DNA of 44,085 bases from contig JAAELB010000855.1 in NCBI GenBank assembly GCA_024227155.1, positions 1-44,085 on the forward strand. Reading direction: 5' to 3'. The stretch comes from Desulfobulbaceae bacterium. Its GTDB lineage: Bacteria; Desulfobacterota; Desulfobulbia; Desulfobulbales; Desulfocapsaceae. Made by a program: the position numbers and the translations under genes. The stretch's first letter is position 1; each line of letters opens with the position of its first letter. Shown one piece after another: positions 34,431-43,392 of this stretch. The notes beneath the pieces are model-generated. The model saw nothing but the letters and a program-made list of their open reading frames with translations, was not told where the DNA came from and did not search any database.

Positions 34431-35609
34431 TTAATTTGAACAGGATTGCAGTAGGACAACAGCATGGCAGCTTATGCCTTCTTTCCTACCTGTAAAGCCC
34501 ATTTTTTCAGTAGTAGTGGCTTTAATATTGATATGTTGTGGGTCTGTTTTACAGGTTTTAGCCAGTAATGTTCTCATTTTTTCGATATGTTGAGCTAATC
34601 GTGGCGCCTGGCAGACCACAGTAATATCTGCGTTTGAAAGGGTATAGTCTTTGTCTGCACTAAATTGTATAACTTTTTTTAGGAGCTTGATGGAGTAAAT
34701 GTTTTTGAAGGTGTCGTCACTGTCGGGGAAATGTTTACCTATGTCACCTGCACCAAGAGCACCAAGCAGTGCATCACAAAGAGCATGGGTTAGAACATCC
34801 GCATCTGAATGTCCGGCGAGTCCATGGCTGTGTTCAATTGTTACTCCGCCCAGCACGAGTGGACGTTGTTCTGCAAAGCGGTGTGCATCGTACCCGTGGC
34901 CGATTTTAACATCCGGTTGCCGGGAATTGGTTATAATCTGTTCCGCCAAGGCAAGATCCTCCGGTCTGGTGATTTTAAGGTTGGTCTCTGAACCTTCTAC
35001 AATGGTAACCGGAATGGTGGCTTTTTCCAGTAGAGATGATTCATCAGTGACATCCTCCTCACCATTTTGCTGGTATGCCCGCACAAGTAGTTCTTTGCGA
35101 AAGGCCTGGGGTGTCTGTGCCTGGTAAAGGTTTGAGCGGTCAATGGTTCCGGAGATCCGACTGTTTTTTTCAATCTTTTTTAGAGTATCTTTAACAGGTA
35201 CGGCTGCAATGACTGCTCCGTCAGTTATAGCACCATTATAACATCTATCTATAACTGCCTGGCTGACAAGGGGGCGGGCTCCATCATGGATAAGTACGAT
35301 ATCACAATCATCGGAGGTTGCACGTAACCCATTGAGTACAGAGTCCTGTCTTCTCTTGCCGCCCGCGACTATGCGGAGTCCATCGTATTGAATGCGATAT
35401 TGCTTGAAAAGTTCGCTGGTCTGCTCAATTCGGTCAGCGGGTATAACAACTATAAGTTCTTGTATATGGGGATTTTCAATGAACGCCTTTGCAGTGTGGA
35501 GGAGAATAGGCACTCCCCCCAGGTGAAGATATTGTTTGGGTTGATCCAGTTTCATTCTGGTCCCAAACCCTGCTGCTGGAATTATCGCGGCTGCTTGAAG
35601 GTTCTTCAT
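34431..35609 (-). CDS. ispDF: Bifunctional IspDF (MEP isoprenoid pathway)
   Basis: Fusion of 2-C-methyl-D-erythritol 4-phosphate cytidylyltransferase (IspD, about residues 1-230) and 2-C-methyl-D-erythritol 2,4-cyclodiphosphate synthase (IspF, about 233-392). IspD shows PAAGFGTRMKLDQPKQYL and LIHDGARPLVS. IspF shows IGHGYDAHRF, GHSDADVLTHALCDALLGA, DIGKHFPDSD and the terminal KATTTEKMGFTGRKEGI. The two halves catalyse the third and fifth steps of the pathway. Fused forms occur in alpha-, epsilon- and some deltaproteobacterial lineages. Confidence 0.95.
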   Translation of the reverse strand: MKNLQAAAIIPAAGFGTRMKLDQPKQYLHLGGVPILLHTAKAFIENPHIQELIVVIPADRIEQTSELFKQYRIQYDGLRIVAGGKRRQDSVLNGLRATSDDCDIVLIHDGARPLVSQAVIDRCYNGAITDGAVIAAVPVKDTLKKIEKNSRISGTIDRSNLYQAQTPQAFRKELLVRAYQQNGEEDVTDESSLLEKATIPVTIVEGSETNLKITRPEDLALAEQIITNSRQPDVKIGHGYDAHRFAEQRPLVLGGVTIEHSHGLAGHSDADVLTHALCDALLGALGAGDIGKHFPDSDDTFKNIYSIKLLKKVIQFSADKDYTLSNADITVVCQAPRLAQHIEKMRTLLAKTCKTDPQHINIKATTTEKMGFTGRKEGISCHAVVLLQSCSN

Positions 35610-35640
35610 TGATCTGAAAAAAGTGTGAAATAAGTGAAGA

Positions 35641-35990
35641 ATGGAGCGGGCTATAAGCCGAATTCTGTACCCCTTGCGGGGCCATGATCATTTCACTGGG
35701 ATGTTGGTTGCCCAACACCTCTTGCAACCTACCCGGAGACTTCGGGCGGGCAGCCCTCAAACATCTCCCTATTTGGTCTTGCTCTGGGTGGGGTTTGCCG
35801 TGCCTTCCATGTCACCATGGAAGCGGTGAGCTCTTACCTCACCTTTTCACCCTTACCTGGTATACCAGGCGGTCTGATCTCTGTGGCACTTTCCCCCGGT
35901 CACCCGGCGTTCGCGTTACGAACCACCCTGCCCTATAGAGTTCGGACTTTCCTCTCCGGCAAAGCCGGAGCGATCATGCACCCGCTCCAA
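35641..35990 (-). ncRNA. rnpB: RNase P RNA (bacterial type A)
   Basis: Catalytic RNA that matures tRNA 5' ends. Its ends pair to form helix P1: GGAGCGGG (35981-35988) with CCCGCTCC (35643-35650). The universal cores are seen on the minus strand: GAGGAAAGTCCGAACTC near the 5' end, the middle AGGGTGAAAAGGTG region, and ACAGAATTCGGCTTATAG at the 3' end. Length about 345. It is encoded after nif3 and the zinc-ribbon gene. Ends are approximate. Confidence 0.95.
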
Positions 35991-35998
35991 AATTTTTC

Positions 35999-36047
35999 GC
36001 CTTACAAATTATTTTGTTAAGACATGTCTCCCGCGTATCTCAGCGGG
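35999..36047 (-). repeat. Possible degenerate repeat copy before rnpB
   Basis: On the minus strand a hairpin CCCGC/GCGGG (36030-36047) is followed by a palindrome CTTAACAAAATAATTTGTAAGG. The order, GC hairpin and then a CTT...AAGG-bounded A/T hairpin next to a gene start, is that of the dispersed family, and it sits just before a stable RNA gene, as copy G does before ssrA. Sequence identity is too low to be sure. Confidence 0.3.
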
Positions 36048-36056
36048 ATGAAACTA

Positions 36057-36779
36057 TTATGCCTCTTCTTCTACCGGTGCCAGGTGGTACATAAGGCGTT
36101 GGCAGGTGGGGCAATCAAAGAGCTGGTCACCCTTTAACAGCATGTTGTATTTTTGAGGCGGGATTGACATAAAGCAACCCTGACAAACTCCATCTAAGAC
36201 GTTTACCACCGCAAGGCCATTCCGTCGTTGGCGGAGGGTGTCGTATTTTTTTAACAGAGATTGTTTTAACTGTTTGGCTTGGCCATTTCTGAAGTTGTCT
36301 TTTTGTTTCTTGCCTTTGTTGATACCTTCAATGTTAGAACGTACCTTTTCGGTCTCTTCCGCAACGAGCTCTTTTTCACCTTTGAGAAGATTCTTTTCCT
36401 CTTCCATTTGGTTGGAAAGTGTCTCTATGGTTTCCATCAGGGAGACGATTTTGTCTTCGTTCTCCTTGGCGGCCCTTTTGGCATCTTCGATTTCTTTTAA
36501 AAGAGCTGTCTGCTCTCGACCAGTCTGAACCTGCATCATCTTTGATTGACGTTCACGGACATGGTCCATTTTGTCAGCCATTTCATCTTCAAGGGTGCGG
36601 GTTTCTTTTTGCTGATTGGTAACTTGTTCCTTGAGGCTGTTAATAAGGGCCTCGCGTTCGGCCAGTGCAGAAATACGTTCATCAAGACCGCTTTGTTCTG
36701 CTTTTATAGCGTTGTCGATCTGGTCGATCTCAAGGTCAATGGCCTGGAGGTCGACAAGTTGGGTTAAAAGTTCGTTCAA
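36057..36779 (-). CDS. C4-type zinc-ribbon coiled-coil protein (TTG start)
   Basis: 240 residues: a long coiled coil (about residues 5-190) and a C-terminal zinc ribbon with CQGC and CPTC pairs. Family members are widely encoded beside nif3 and rnpB; one is described as CdsZ-like, but the molecular role is poorly known and I do not name this gene. The start is likely TTG at 36779, which has AGGAG seven bases upstream; the ATG 18 bases earlier overlaps that site. Confidence 0.85.
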   Translation of the reverse strand: MNELLTQLVDLQAIDLEIDQIDNAIKAEQSGLDERISALAEREALINSLKEQVTNQQKETRTLEDEMADKMDHVRERQSKMMQVQTGREQTALLKEIEDAKRAAKENEDKIVSLMETIETLSNQMEEEKNLLKGEKELVAEETEKVRSNIEGINKGKKQKDNFRNGQAKQLKQSLLKKYDTLRQRRNGLAVVNVLDGVCQGCFMSIPPQKYNMLLKGDQLFDCPTCQRLMYHLAPVEEEA

Positions 36780-36804
36780 GGTAGTTCTCCTATGCAAGTG
36801 TTAC

Positions 36805-37629
36805 TCAGGGTTGGTAATTTTTATCCATAAAAGTGAAAGGATGGCGTTCGTCTGTAGATTGCAAAATGTCAATGGACCAGCCAGCGAGTTTGCTTAAATT
36901 TTGTAGTTTTTGTACAAGCAGTGAGATTGCAGGCTTTTCGGTCGCATAATGGGTACCGTCAATGATGCAAAATTTATTTTCCATCGCCCAGATAGCAGTG
37001 CTGTGTTTTATTTCTGCGGACAGGTATACATCGGCCCCGCATTTTTTTGCGCTTAGTGCGAAGTCAGAGCCGCTGCCTCCGCAGATGGCAACTGTTGAAA
37101 TCTCATGTGGCAAATCACCTGTCACCTGAACTCCAGGAAGTTGAAGGGTGTTGAGAGTTCTTTGTAAGAATTCTTTGGCAGATAAAGGAGTGATGAATTT
37201 TCCAATGGTGCCAAGGCCGGTCCTGGCGGAATCGTCCTCAGTGGGGATCAAGGGTCTCATGTCGTCAAGACCAAGCTGCTGTCCCAGGAAGTTGCTGACC
37301 CCTTCCGCGGCGCTATCAAAATTTGTATGGCAGCCGATGATGGCGATTTTGTTTGAAAGGGCTTTTTCGAGCAGTTTGCCTTCTGGGGAGCTGGTGTTGA
37401 TAGTAGAAAGGGGCTTGAAGATAACAGGATGGTGGGTGACAATGGTGTTGCAGCCTTTAGTGAGAGCTTCATTGACCAGATTGTTAGTCGGATCAAGTCC
37501 AGCCAGCAGGCCTGTTACCTCCTGATCTGGGTTTCCCACCAGAAGTCCTACGTTGTCCCAGGATTCTGCGAGATTGAAAGGAGCTTCCAGGTTTAATTTT
37601 TCAAGAATGTCTTTTACTATTACTGCCAT
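36805..37629 (-). CDS. Nif3-like dinuclear metal center protein
   Basis: 274-residue member of the NIF3/YbgI (DUF34) family that forms hexameric rings with a di-metal site. Ligand motifs are THHPVIFKPL, CHTNFDSA and, near the end, DGTHYATEKPAI; GGSGSDFALSAKKCGADVYL is also typical. It lacks the PII-like insert found in longer homologues. Some relatives act as GTP cyclohydrolase-like or cofactor-repair enzymes, but the function here is unassigned. Its start lies only about 29 bases after the terminator-like hairpin of the candidate RNA upstream. Confidence 0.9.
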   Translation of the reverse strand: MAVIVKDILEKLNLEAPFNLAESWDNVGLLVGNPDQEVTGLLAGLDPTNNLVNEALTKGCNTIVTHHPVIFKPLSTINTSSPEGKLLEKALSNKIAIIGCHTNFDSAAEGVSNFLGQQLGLDDMRPLIPTEDDSARTGLGTIGKFITPLSAKEFLQRTLNTLQLPGVQVTGDLPHEISTVAICGGSGSDFALSAKKCGADVYLSAEIKHSTAIWAMENKFCIIDGTHYATEKPAISLLVQKLQNLSKLAGWSIDILQSTDERHPFTFMDKNYQP

Positions 37630-37657
37630 AGGGGTTCTACCGTGTTGCTAATAAAAC

Positions 37658-37692
37658 AAAAAAGGTACACTCCATTTGGAATGTACCTTTTT
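37658..37692 (-). terminator. Terminator hairpin upstream of nif3
   Basis: AAAAAGGTACA / TGTACCTTTTT arms with inner TCC/GGA pairs. The A/T runs on both sides let it work on either strand. On the minus strand it ends in TTTTTT just before nif3, so it either ends a small upstream RNA or attenuates nif3. Confidence 0.85.
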
Positions 37693-37766
37693 AGCTCACC
37701 TCGCCCATTTAGACCTCTGTCGTCCAAATTGCGTTGTTTTTATCAGGGGTGTTAATATATCCCCTT
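37658..37766 (-). ncRNA. Candidate small RNA or attenuator leader before nif3
   Basis: The minus strand holds three successive stem-loops: GGGG/CCCC (37746-37764), TTTGGAC/GTCTAAA with a 7-base loop (37708-37728), and a canonical terminator (37658-37692). A -10-like TATAGA lies at 37769-37774, with TTGAAA upstream at an untypically short spacing. No open reading frame fills the region. The family is not recognised. It could be an independent sRNA or a conditional terminator controlling nif3, the zinc-ribbon gene and rnpB. Confidence 0.45.
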
Positions 37767-37835
37767 TGTCTATAAATAAGAATAATTTTTTCAAGGAACT
37801 CGCTGTTTCATACTTGGCTTTGTTCTGATGAACAT

Positions 37836-37958
37836 TTAGTGCCTTACTCCAGAAAAACCGTAATAAAAGACAAGTAATCTGGAGACTGTATTGAAATTAT
37901 GAACTTAAAGTACTCTCAAAGGCACTTATCCCGACTTATTTCGCGTCTATCGGGGTTA
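37836..37958 (-). repeat. Intergenic structured repeat, copy F (123-base form)
   Basis: On the minus strand it runs from TAACCCCGATAGACGCG through GTCGGGATAAGTGCCTT and ends with CTGGAGTAAGGCACTAA. It has the same length and order as copy D, and an internal CTCCAG/CTGGAG stem. It lies between the tRNA-Met gene and the candidate small RNA, in the same direction as both. Confidence 0.85.
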
Positions 37959-37996
37959 TTCAAAGTCTGTTCTAACACTACTACCAACTTATGAGT

Positions 37997-38072
37997 TGGT
38001 GGGCGCAGTAGGATTTGAACCTACGACCGATCGGTTATGAGCCGATGGCTCTGCCAGCTGAGCTATGCGCCC
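37997..38072 (-). tRNA. tRNA-Met (anticodon CAT)
   Basis: 76 bases including an encoded CCA. The acceptor GGGCGCA/TGCGCCC, D arm AGCTCAGCTGGCAGAGC, anticodon stem ATCGG/CCGAT with loop CTCATAA, and T arm with GTTCAAATC all fold. The anticodon CAT fits elongator methionine; a tRNA-Ile2 whose C34 is modified to lysidine cannot be ruled out from sequence. Confidence 0.93.
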
Positions 38073-38096
38073 TGATCTCATACAATGAAACAGTGT

Positions 38097-38125
38097 ATAT
38101 AAAATGACCTGAACAATAAAGTCAA
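38097..38125 (-). promoter_or_regulatory. Promoter of the tRNA-Met gene
   Basis: -35 TTGACT (38120-38125), exactly 17 bases, and -10 TTATAT (38097-38102), placing the transcription start about 18-20 bases before the mature tRNA. Confidence 0.75.
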
Positions 38126-38316
38126 TGAAAAAAATGGCAGTTGTCTTAAAAATTATTATAGTGGACTGTTTTGAAAAGTGATTCGTGGCTATGTTTATTC
38201 CATAAATAGACATTGTTAAATGCGATTATTATTTCTCTATGTGCTTTGTTGGGTAGGAGCCTCTTTTAGCGCGTACCTGAGTAGTTGTATTCAATATAAC
38301 TTGGTGAACTCCATTG

Positions 38317-40161
38317 ATGTACACAAATCTTCTGTTATTTCTGGTAGCTATCTTTTTGTTCAGTATCAACAGTGTCCCCGAGACGCCTTTGCTTCCGGCC
38401 TATTTATCGTTTCCTGCTATGCTGTTATTGCTGGGTGGTTTTAGTTTGCTGGCCACACGGCTGTTCCAGAGAAGACCGGAACGGGCCAATGCTTATTTCA
38501 AGACGGAAAAGCAACTGTCTGTTCTGGCGGTTGTTTTCTTTGGTACGACCCTTTATCTATGTGATCCCAAATATTACCTTATGAAGGTTTCACTTGCCGG
38601 GACAATGCCCGCACTTGTCAATTTTGTCGGCTTGTTGCTTTTTGTCCTCTATCTCAGTGCAATGTGGCGAGCCGGACGGCAGAGCTATGAGCTGGTATTT
38701 GGCAGAGAGTACAAACCTTTTGCTTTTATTCTATCAAATATCAAAGCCAATCTACCCATTGTTCTACCCTGGGTTGTTCTTTCTCTGTTGTATGACATTG
38801 TCGCGCTGTTGCCCTTTCCCCTGTTACAAAAGGCTGTGGCCTCCCAGTGGGGGGATCTTCTGTTTTTTGCCCTTTTCCTCTGTTTTGTCCTTCTTTTTTT
38901 TCCGCCTCTTGTTCGTACTCTTTGGGGGTGTGAAAAATTACCAGCGGGCTATCTGAAAAATCATCTGGATGAGTTTTGCGGGCGGCATGACTTTAAAGCG
39001 GACTTCTACCTTTGGCCCCTGTTTGAGGGACGGGTGCTTACAGCTGGTGTTATGGGTATTGTACCCGGTTTGCGCTATATACTTCTTACCCCCGCTCTTA
39101 TTGAAACCATGTCCATGGCAGAGCTTGAGGCGGTTATAGCACATGAGATCGGGCACGTGAAAAAACGCCACCTGTTGCTGTATGTGCTTTTAATTGGGGG
39201 CTTCAGTTTACTCGCAGGTGTCCTTGCTGAACCATTAATCCATTTTCTGTTGTCCCTTGATAGTATAAATTCTCTGATTTTCCGCGGAGGTGTTTCCGCC
39301 GAAACTGTAATAACCCTGGTCGGAGCATTACCACTATTGCTTTTTATGCTGGTATATTTCCGATTTATTTTCGGATATTTTATCAGAAATTTTGAAAGGC
39401 AGGCGGATCTTTTCAGTCTCTCAACCATGGGTAGCAGTGAGGCTCTGGTGTCCGCTTTTGAAAAAATTTCGGTGCTCAGTGGTAATATCAAAGATCAACC
39501 TAACTGGCACCATTTTGGTATTGGTCAGAGGATAGATTGCCTGGAGGCCGCGGAGAAACAACCGGGAATAATATCTTCCCATAATCGAAAGCTTCGATTA
39601 AGCCTTTTGGCGTATATTTGTATTATTGCTGTTACCCTGGTTGGGATTCGGCAACTTCCGACGGAGGCAATGGCTGAACGTTATCAGGATAAATTTGCAG
39701 AAGCAGCCCTGATTCAAAGAGCGGCTCAGGAACCTGATCGTGCCCTTTGGCAACGGCTCATAGGCGATTTGATGCTTAATAAGAAGATGGAGGAGAAGGC
39801 TCTGCTTGCCTATGAAAAGGCCTTTAGTCTTGATCCTTCAAACCCGGAAGTTATGAATAATTTTGCCTGGTTGTTGCTTACCAGTGAGAATTTGTCTCTT
39901 CGTGATACCGTGCGGGCGCTTACCCTCGCTAGGGGAGCTGTAACGCTGCAACCAAAGGGTTATATTTTAGACACCCTGGCGACCGCCTACTGGGCAAATG
40001 GTCTTGTCGATGAGGCGGTCAGGGTTGAAAAACAGGCTGTGGAAGTGGATGTTGCTAAACGAAGATTTTATATGGCGCAGATAATGAAATTTAGCAGCTT
40101 GTCATATGAAGAGTCGATACAGAAACAAGAGTTGTCCGAAAAGAAGGAAGAGGGTGAATAG
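38317..40161 (+). CDS. M48-family membrane metalloprotease with C-terminal TPR region
   Basis: 614 residues. The first 230 contain about five membrane helices. The zinc motif HEIGH is at residues 276-280, inside AELEAVIAHEIGHVKKRH, and NFERQADLFSL supplies the third ligand. After two or three more membrane helices a soluble domain of about 170 residues has TPR-like repeats (EKALLAYEKAFSLDPSNPE, then LARGAVTLQPKGYILDTLA). The layout suggests a membrane protease whose TPR domain binds partners, as in BepA-like proteins but with many more membrane segments. The ATG follows an in-frame TTG; the ribosome site is weak. Confidence 0.88.
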   Translation: MYTNLLLFLVAIFLFSINSVPETPLLPAYLSFPAMLLLLGGFSLLATRLFQRRPERANAYFKTEKQLSVLAVVFFGTTLYLCDPKYYLMKVSLAGTMPALVNFVGLLLFVLYLSAMWRAGRQSYELVFGREYKPFAFILSNIKANLPIVLPWVVLSLLYDIVALLPFPLLQKAVASQWGDLLFFALFLCFVLLFFPPLVRTLWGCEKLPAGYLKNHLDEFCGRHDFKADFYLWPLFEGRVLTAGVMGIVPGLRYILLTPALIETMSMAELEAVIAHEIGHVKKRHLLLYVLLIGGFSLLAGVLAEPLIHFLLSLDSINSLIFRGGVSAETVITLVGALPLLLFMLVYFRFIFGYFIRNFERQADLFSLSTMGSSEALVSAFEKISVLSGNIKDQPNWHHFGIGQRIDCLEAAEKQPGIISSHNRKLRLSLLAYICIIAVTLVGIRQLPTEAMAERYQDKFAEAALIQRAAQEPDRALWQRLIGDLMLNKKMEEKALLAYEKAFSLDPSNPEVMNNFAWLLLTSENLSLRDTVRALTLARGAVTLQPKGYILDTLATAYWANGLVDEAVRVEKQAVEVDVAKRRFYMAQIMKFSSLSYEESIQKQELSEKKEEGE

Positions 40162-40164
40162 TAA

Positions 40165-41007
40165 ATGGCATTATTAGGGGCACACGAGTCGGTAGCTGGT
40201 GGTTTGTATAAAGCGTTTGATAGAATAGCTAAAGTTGGCGGAGAGTCATTGCAGATCTTTACCCGCAACCAGCGGCAATGGAACCCTGCGAGTCTCAAGC
40301 AGGAGGAGATAGACCTGTATAAAAAGGCGCACGATAACAGTAACGGTATGCTGGTCGCTTCACATGCTTCTTATCTTATCAACCTTGCAACCGCAAAAAA
40401 AGATCTGCTGGAAAAATCGATAAATGCTCTGGACCTGGAATTTGAACGTTGTGAACAGCTGGATATTCCCTACGTGGTAATGCACCCGGGATCCCACGGA
40501 GGAGATGGAGTAGAGGCGGGGCTTTCGAGGTTTGTCGCGGGACTTGATGCAACATTTGAAAAAACAGAAAGCGAGGTGCTACTCCTGCTAGAGACTATAG
40601 CGGGCCAGGGTACCGGTCTTGGCAGCACTTTTGAAGAGCTGGAGTATATTATTGCAAATTCAAAATTTCCTGAGCGGCTGGGGGTATGTGTGGATACATG
40701 CCATATTTTTGCTGCAGGCTATGAGCTACGCAGTGAGGAAGGGTACGGGGCAACGATGGATGCTCTTGCCAGTACCGTCGGGATCGACAGGGTGCGTTTT
40801 TTTCATCTAAACGATTCGAAAAAAGATCTGGGCAGCAGGGTTGATCGTCATGAACATATTGGCGAGGGTGCAATCGGTATTGATGGGTTTAAAAATTTAT
40901 TAACAGATGATCGGTTTAAAGGCTTGCCGATGACCCTTGAAACTCCGAAGAGTGAAAGTCTAGCGGAGGATATTCGAAATCTTGCAACTCTTCGATCCCT
41001 GATGTAA
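40165..41007 (+). CDS. nfo: Endonuclease IV
   Basis: AP endonuclease of 280 residues that cuts DNA 5' to abasic sites during base-excision repair, with three zinc ions. Signature segments are HASYLINLA, VMHPGSHGGDG, LLLETIAGQGTGLG, CVDTCHIFAAGYEL and HLNDSKKDLGSRVDRHEHIGEG, which hold the zinc ligands. GAGGGTGA precedes the ATG, and the gene starts 3 bases after the M48 gene, so the two share a transcript. Confidence 0.96.
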   Translation: MALLGAHESVAGGLYKAFDRIAKVGGESLQIFTRNQRQWNPASLKQEEIDLYKKAHDNSNGMLVASHASYLINLATAKKDLLEKSINALDLEFERCEQLDIPYVVMHPGSHGGDGVEAGLSRFVAGLDATFEKTESEVLLLLETIAGQGTGLGSTFEELEYIIANSKFPERLGVCVDTCHIFAAGYELRSEEGYGATMDALASTVGIDRVRFFHLNDSKKDLGSRVDRHEHIGEGAIGIDGFKNLLTDDRFKGLPMTLETPKSESLAEDIRNLATLRSLM

Positions 41008-41072
41008 CGTGTTGTTTTTAAAGATGAGATGATGGGTAGTTTTTAACCACGAAGTTGTCGATAGGTGGATGA

Positions 41073-42878
41073 ATGAGATTTCTTAACAGTGAAGCTCTGC
41101 TCGAGATGTTGGTTGAGCTGAAGGTTCTCACTCCAAAGCAGCGTCAGTTTGTGACCCTTGAAAAAGGGAAGCAGCGTCAGAAACTTCTCCGCCTTGCAGG
41201 TAAAGAAGGTGAAAGCGATAAGAAATACCCTGATATGGTAGATATTATTGCTTCGTTTAACTTTAAACTGCAGAACCTTAAAGCCCGCTTTGTAGATGAA
41301 GAACTTATCATGCGGGCGGTTGCAAAACATAAAGGGATGCCATTTAAAAAGCTTGATCCACTGGAGCTTGATATGGATGTCGCAACCAAAACGATTCCCC
41401 GTAACTTTGCAATAAGGCAGCTGCTTCTCCCATTCAATCAAGAAGGAGATGTTCTGGAGGTGGCCGTCTATAATCCGGATTCGGAGGTAGCAATCTCCGA
41501 TATTGAGCAGGCGAACCAGGTTAAAATAAAACCTTATATCTCAACAAGATCTGATATTCAGAGGATCATCGCTGAATTTTTCGGCTTTCAGAAATCAATC
41601 AGCGCAGCTGAGGATCAATTCACTGTCACTCCGAGGAGCACCGGTTCTATAGATATTGGTAATCTGGAGCGCTATGTAAAAATATCTTCTTCTAAAGAGA
41701 TTACCTCCTCAGACCAGCATGTTAAGTCTGCGGTGAACCATATTTTTCATTACGCTTTGGAGCAGCGCGCCAGTGATATACATATAGAGCCGAAGAGGAA
41801 TGTTTCTGTAGTCAGGTTTAGGATTGATGGTTCTCTGCACACTATCTATAATTTACCAAAGGCTGTGCATTCCGCCTTCGTCTCACGGATTAAGTTCTTG
41901 TCACGAATGGATATTGCAGAAAAAAGACGCCCACAGGATGGCAGGATTAAAATCGGGGAGAGCAGTGGCAAGGATGTTGAAATACGGGTTTCCACCATCC
42001 CTGTCTCTTTTGGCGAGAAAGCGGTTCTCAGGATCCTTGATTCTGAGATGATATTCCAAAAAGTTGAAAAACTCGGTTTTTCCAAGCGGGATATTGAGGT
42101 GTACAATTCTTTTATCAAAGCGCCCCATGGAATCATTCTGGTCACCGGGCCGACGGGTAGCGGTAAATCAACCACCCTCTATTCGACGTTGAAAGAGATT
42201 GCCTCACCTGATAAAAATATCGTAACTGTTGAAGACCCTGTGGAAATGGTGCATGAGGAATTTAATCAGATTGCGGTGCAGCCACTTATTGATGTTACCT
42301 TTTCTACAATTCTTCGAAATATCCTCCGGCAGGATCCAGATATCCTGATGATTGGGGAGATCCGGGACCGGGAAACCGCTTCACATGCCGTGCAGGCAGC
42401 GATGACAGGCCATCTGGTGTTTTCTACCCTCCATACAAACGATGCCGTTTCATCGGTGGCGAGATTGAGGGATCTTGGGCTTCAGCCTTTTATGATAGCT
42501 ACGACAGTCCTTGGATGTATGGCCCAGCGGCTTGTGAAAACAATTTGTTCCAGTTGTGCCGAAGAATTTAAGATTAAAAGTGATGAGCTGATTAAGTTAG
42601 GTTTTCCCGTGAGGGACGAAGGTGAAGTAACACTTAGAAGGGGCACCGGTTGCAGGGAGTGCAGGGGGACTGGCTACAAAGGACGTTGCGGTGTCTTTGA
42701 AATCCTCCCCATGTCTTCTCAGATAAAAAAAATGGTTGCCGAGGATGCCCATTCCCTTGCAATGAGGGAGATTGCAATACGTGAAGGAATGACTACATTA
42801 CGCGAGGACGCCTGGGAAAAAGTAAAGCAAGGTGTCACCACCTACGAAGAGGCACTCCGGGTGACTTCCGAGAGGTAG
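41073..42878 (+). CDS. GspE/PilB-family assembly ATPase
   Basis: 601-residue hexameric ATPase of type II secretion or type IV pilus assembly. It has an N-terminal MshEN-like domain (NFAIRQLLLPFNQEGDVLEVAVYNP), Walker A GPTGSGKSTT at residues 359-368, the Asp boxes DILMIGEIRDRETA, and the zinc-binding tetracysteine CSSC...CREC. No pilin, inner-membrane platform or secretin genes are next to it, so it is an orphan in this window and I cannot tell PilB from GspE. It lies between nfo and smpB on the same strand. Confidence 0.9.
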   Translation: MRFLNSEALLEMLVELKVLTPKQRQFVTLEKGKQRQKLLRLAGKEGESDKKYPDMVDIIASFNFKLQNLKARFVDEELIMRAVAKHKGMPFKKLDPLELDMDVATKTIPRNFAIRQLLLPFNQEGDVLEVAVYNPDSEVAISDIEQANQVKIKPYISTRSDIQRIIAEFFGFQKSISAAEDQFTVTPRSTGSIDIGNLERYVKISSSKEITSSDQHVKSAVNHIFHYALEQRASDIHIEPKRNVSVVRFRIDGSLHTIYNLPKAVHSAFVSRIKFLSRMDIAEKRRPQDGRIKIGESSGKDVEIRVSTIPVSFGEKAVLRILDSEMIFQKVEKLGFSKRDIEVYNSFIKAPHGIILVTGPTGSGKSTTLYSTLKEIASPDKNIVTVEDPVEMVHEEFNQIAVQPLIDVTFSTILRNILRQDPDILMIGEIRDRETASHAVQAAMTGHLVFSTLHTNDAVSSVARLRDLGLQPFMIATTVLGCMAQRLVKTICSSCAEEFKIKSDELIKLGFPVRDEGEVTLRRGTGCRECRGTGYKGRCGVFEILPMSSQIKKMVAEDAHSLAMREIAIREGMTTLREDAWEKVKQGVTTYEEALRVTSER

Positions 42879-42914
42879 TAGTTGAACTATAGGGAATATT
42901 GAAGGTTATTGTAA

Positions 42915-43373
42915 ATGGGAATAAAGATAGTCGCAAAAAATAAGAAAGCATTTCATGACTACCATATTGATGCCACGTATGAAGCGGGGATGGTGCTTTC
43001 CGGGCCGGAGGTGAAGTCGCTTCGGGCAGGAAGGGCAAATTTACGGGATGGCTATGTTCGAATAGATTCCCGGGGCGAGGCAATGATGTACAACGTCCAT
43101 ATTTCGATGTACTCTTTTGCAACACATAACCCCAATGATCCGCTTCGAGTGCGCAAGCTATTACTGCATCGCAGGGAAATAAAGAAACTTATTGGTAAAC
43201 TTAATGAAAAAGGCCTTGCCCTGATACCATTGAAGATATACTTTAAAGAAAATGGCAGGGCAAAAGTTGAACTTGGTCTGGCCCGTGGTAAAAGACAGTA
43301 CGACAAACGGGCGACACTAAAAGAGCAGCAGACCAATCGTGAAATTCAGCGGGCCATGCGCCATGATAGATAG
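42915..43373 (+). CDS. smpB: SsrA-binding protein
   Basis: 152-residue partner of tmRNA in trans-translation, which frees ribosomes stalled on broken messages. Typical segments are [54 protein letters not shown], and a basic tail with the [19 protein letters not shown] helix. It lies 116 bases upstream of the tmRNA gene on the same strand, separated by repeat copy G. Confidence 0.96.
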   Translation: MGIKIVAKNKKAFHDYHIDATYEAGMVLSGPEVKSLRAGRANLRDGYVRIDSRGEAMMYNVHISMYSFATHNPNDPLRVRKLLLHRREIKKLIGKLNEKGLALIPLKIYFKENGRAKVELGLARGKRQYDKRATLKEQQTNREIQRAMRHDR

Positions 43374-43392
43374 GTTGTTAAAATATTAAAAA

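Noticed and set aside
35641-35938. Several short open frames within 35641-36020
   Set aside because: They lie inside the RNase P RNA gene, whose conserved cores and P1 pairing are clear.
38220-38444. A 74-codon frame overlapping the start of the M48 gene
   Set aside because: It overlaps the M48 membrane region in another frame; the hydrophobic look comes from the T-rich codons of that gene.
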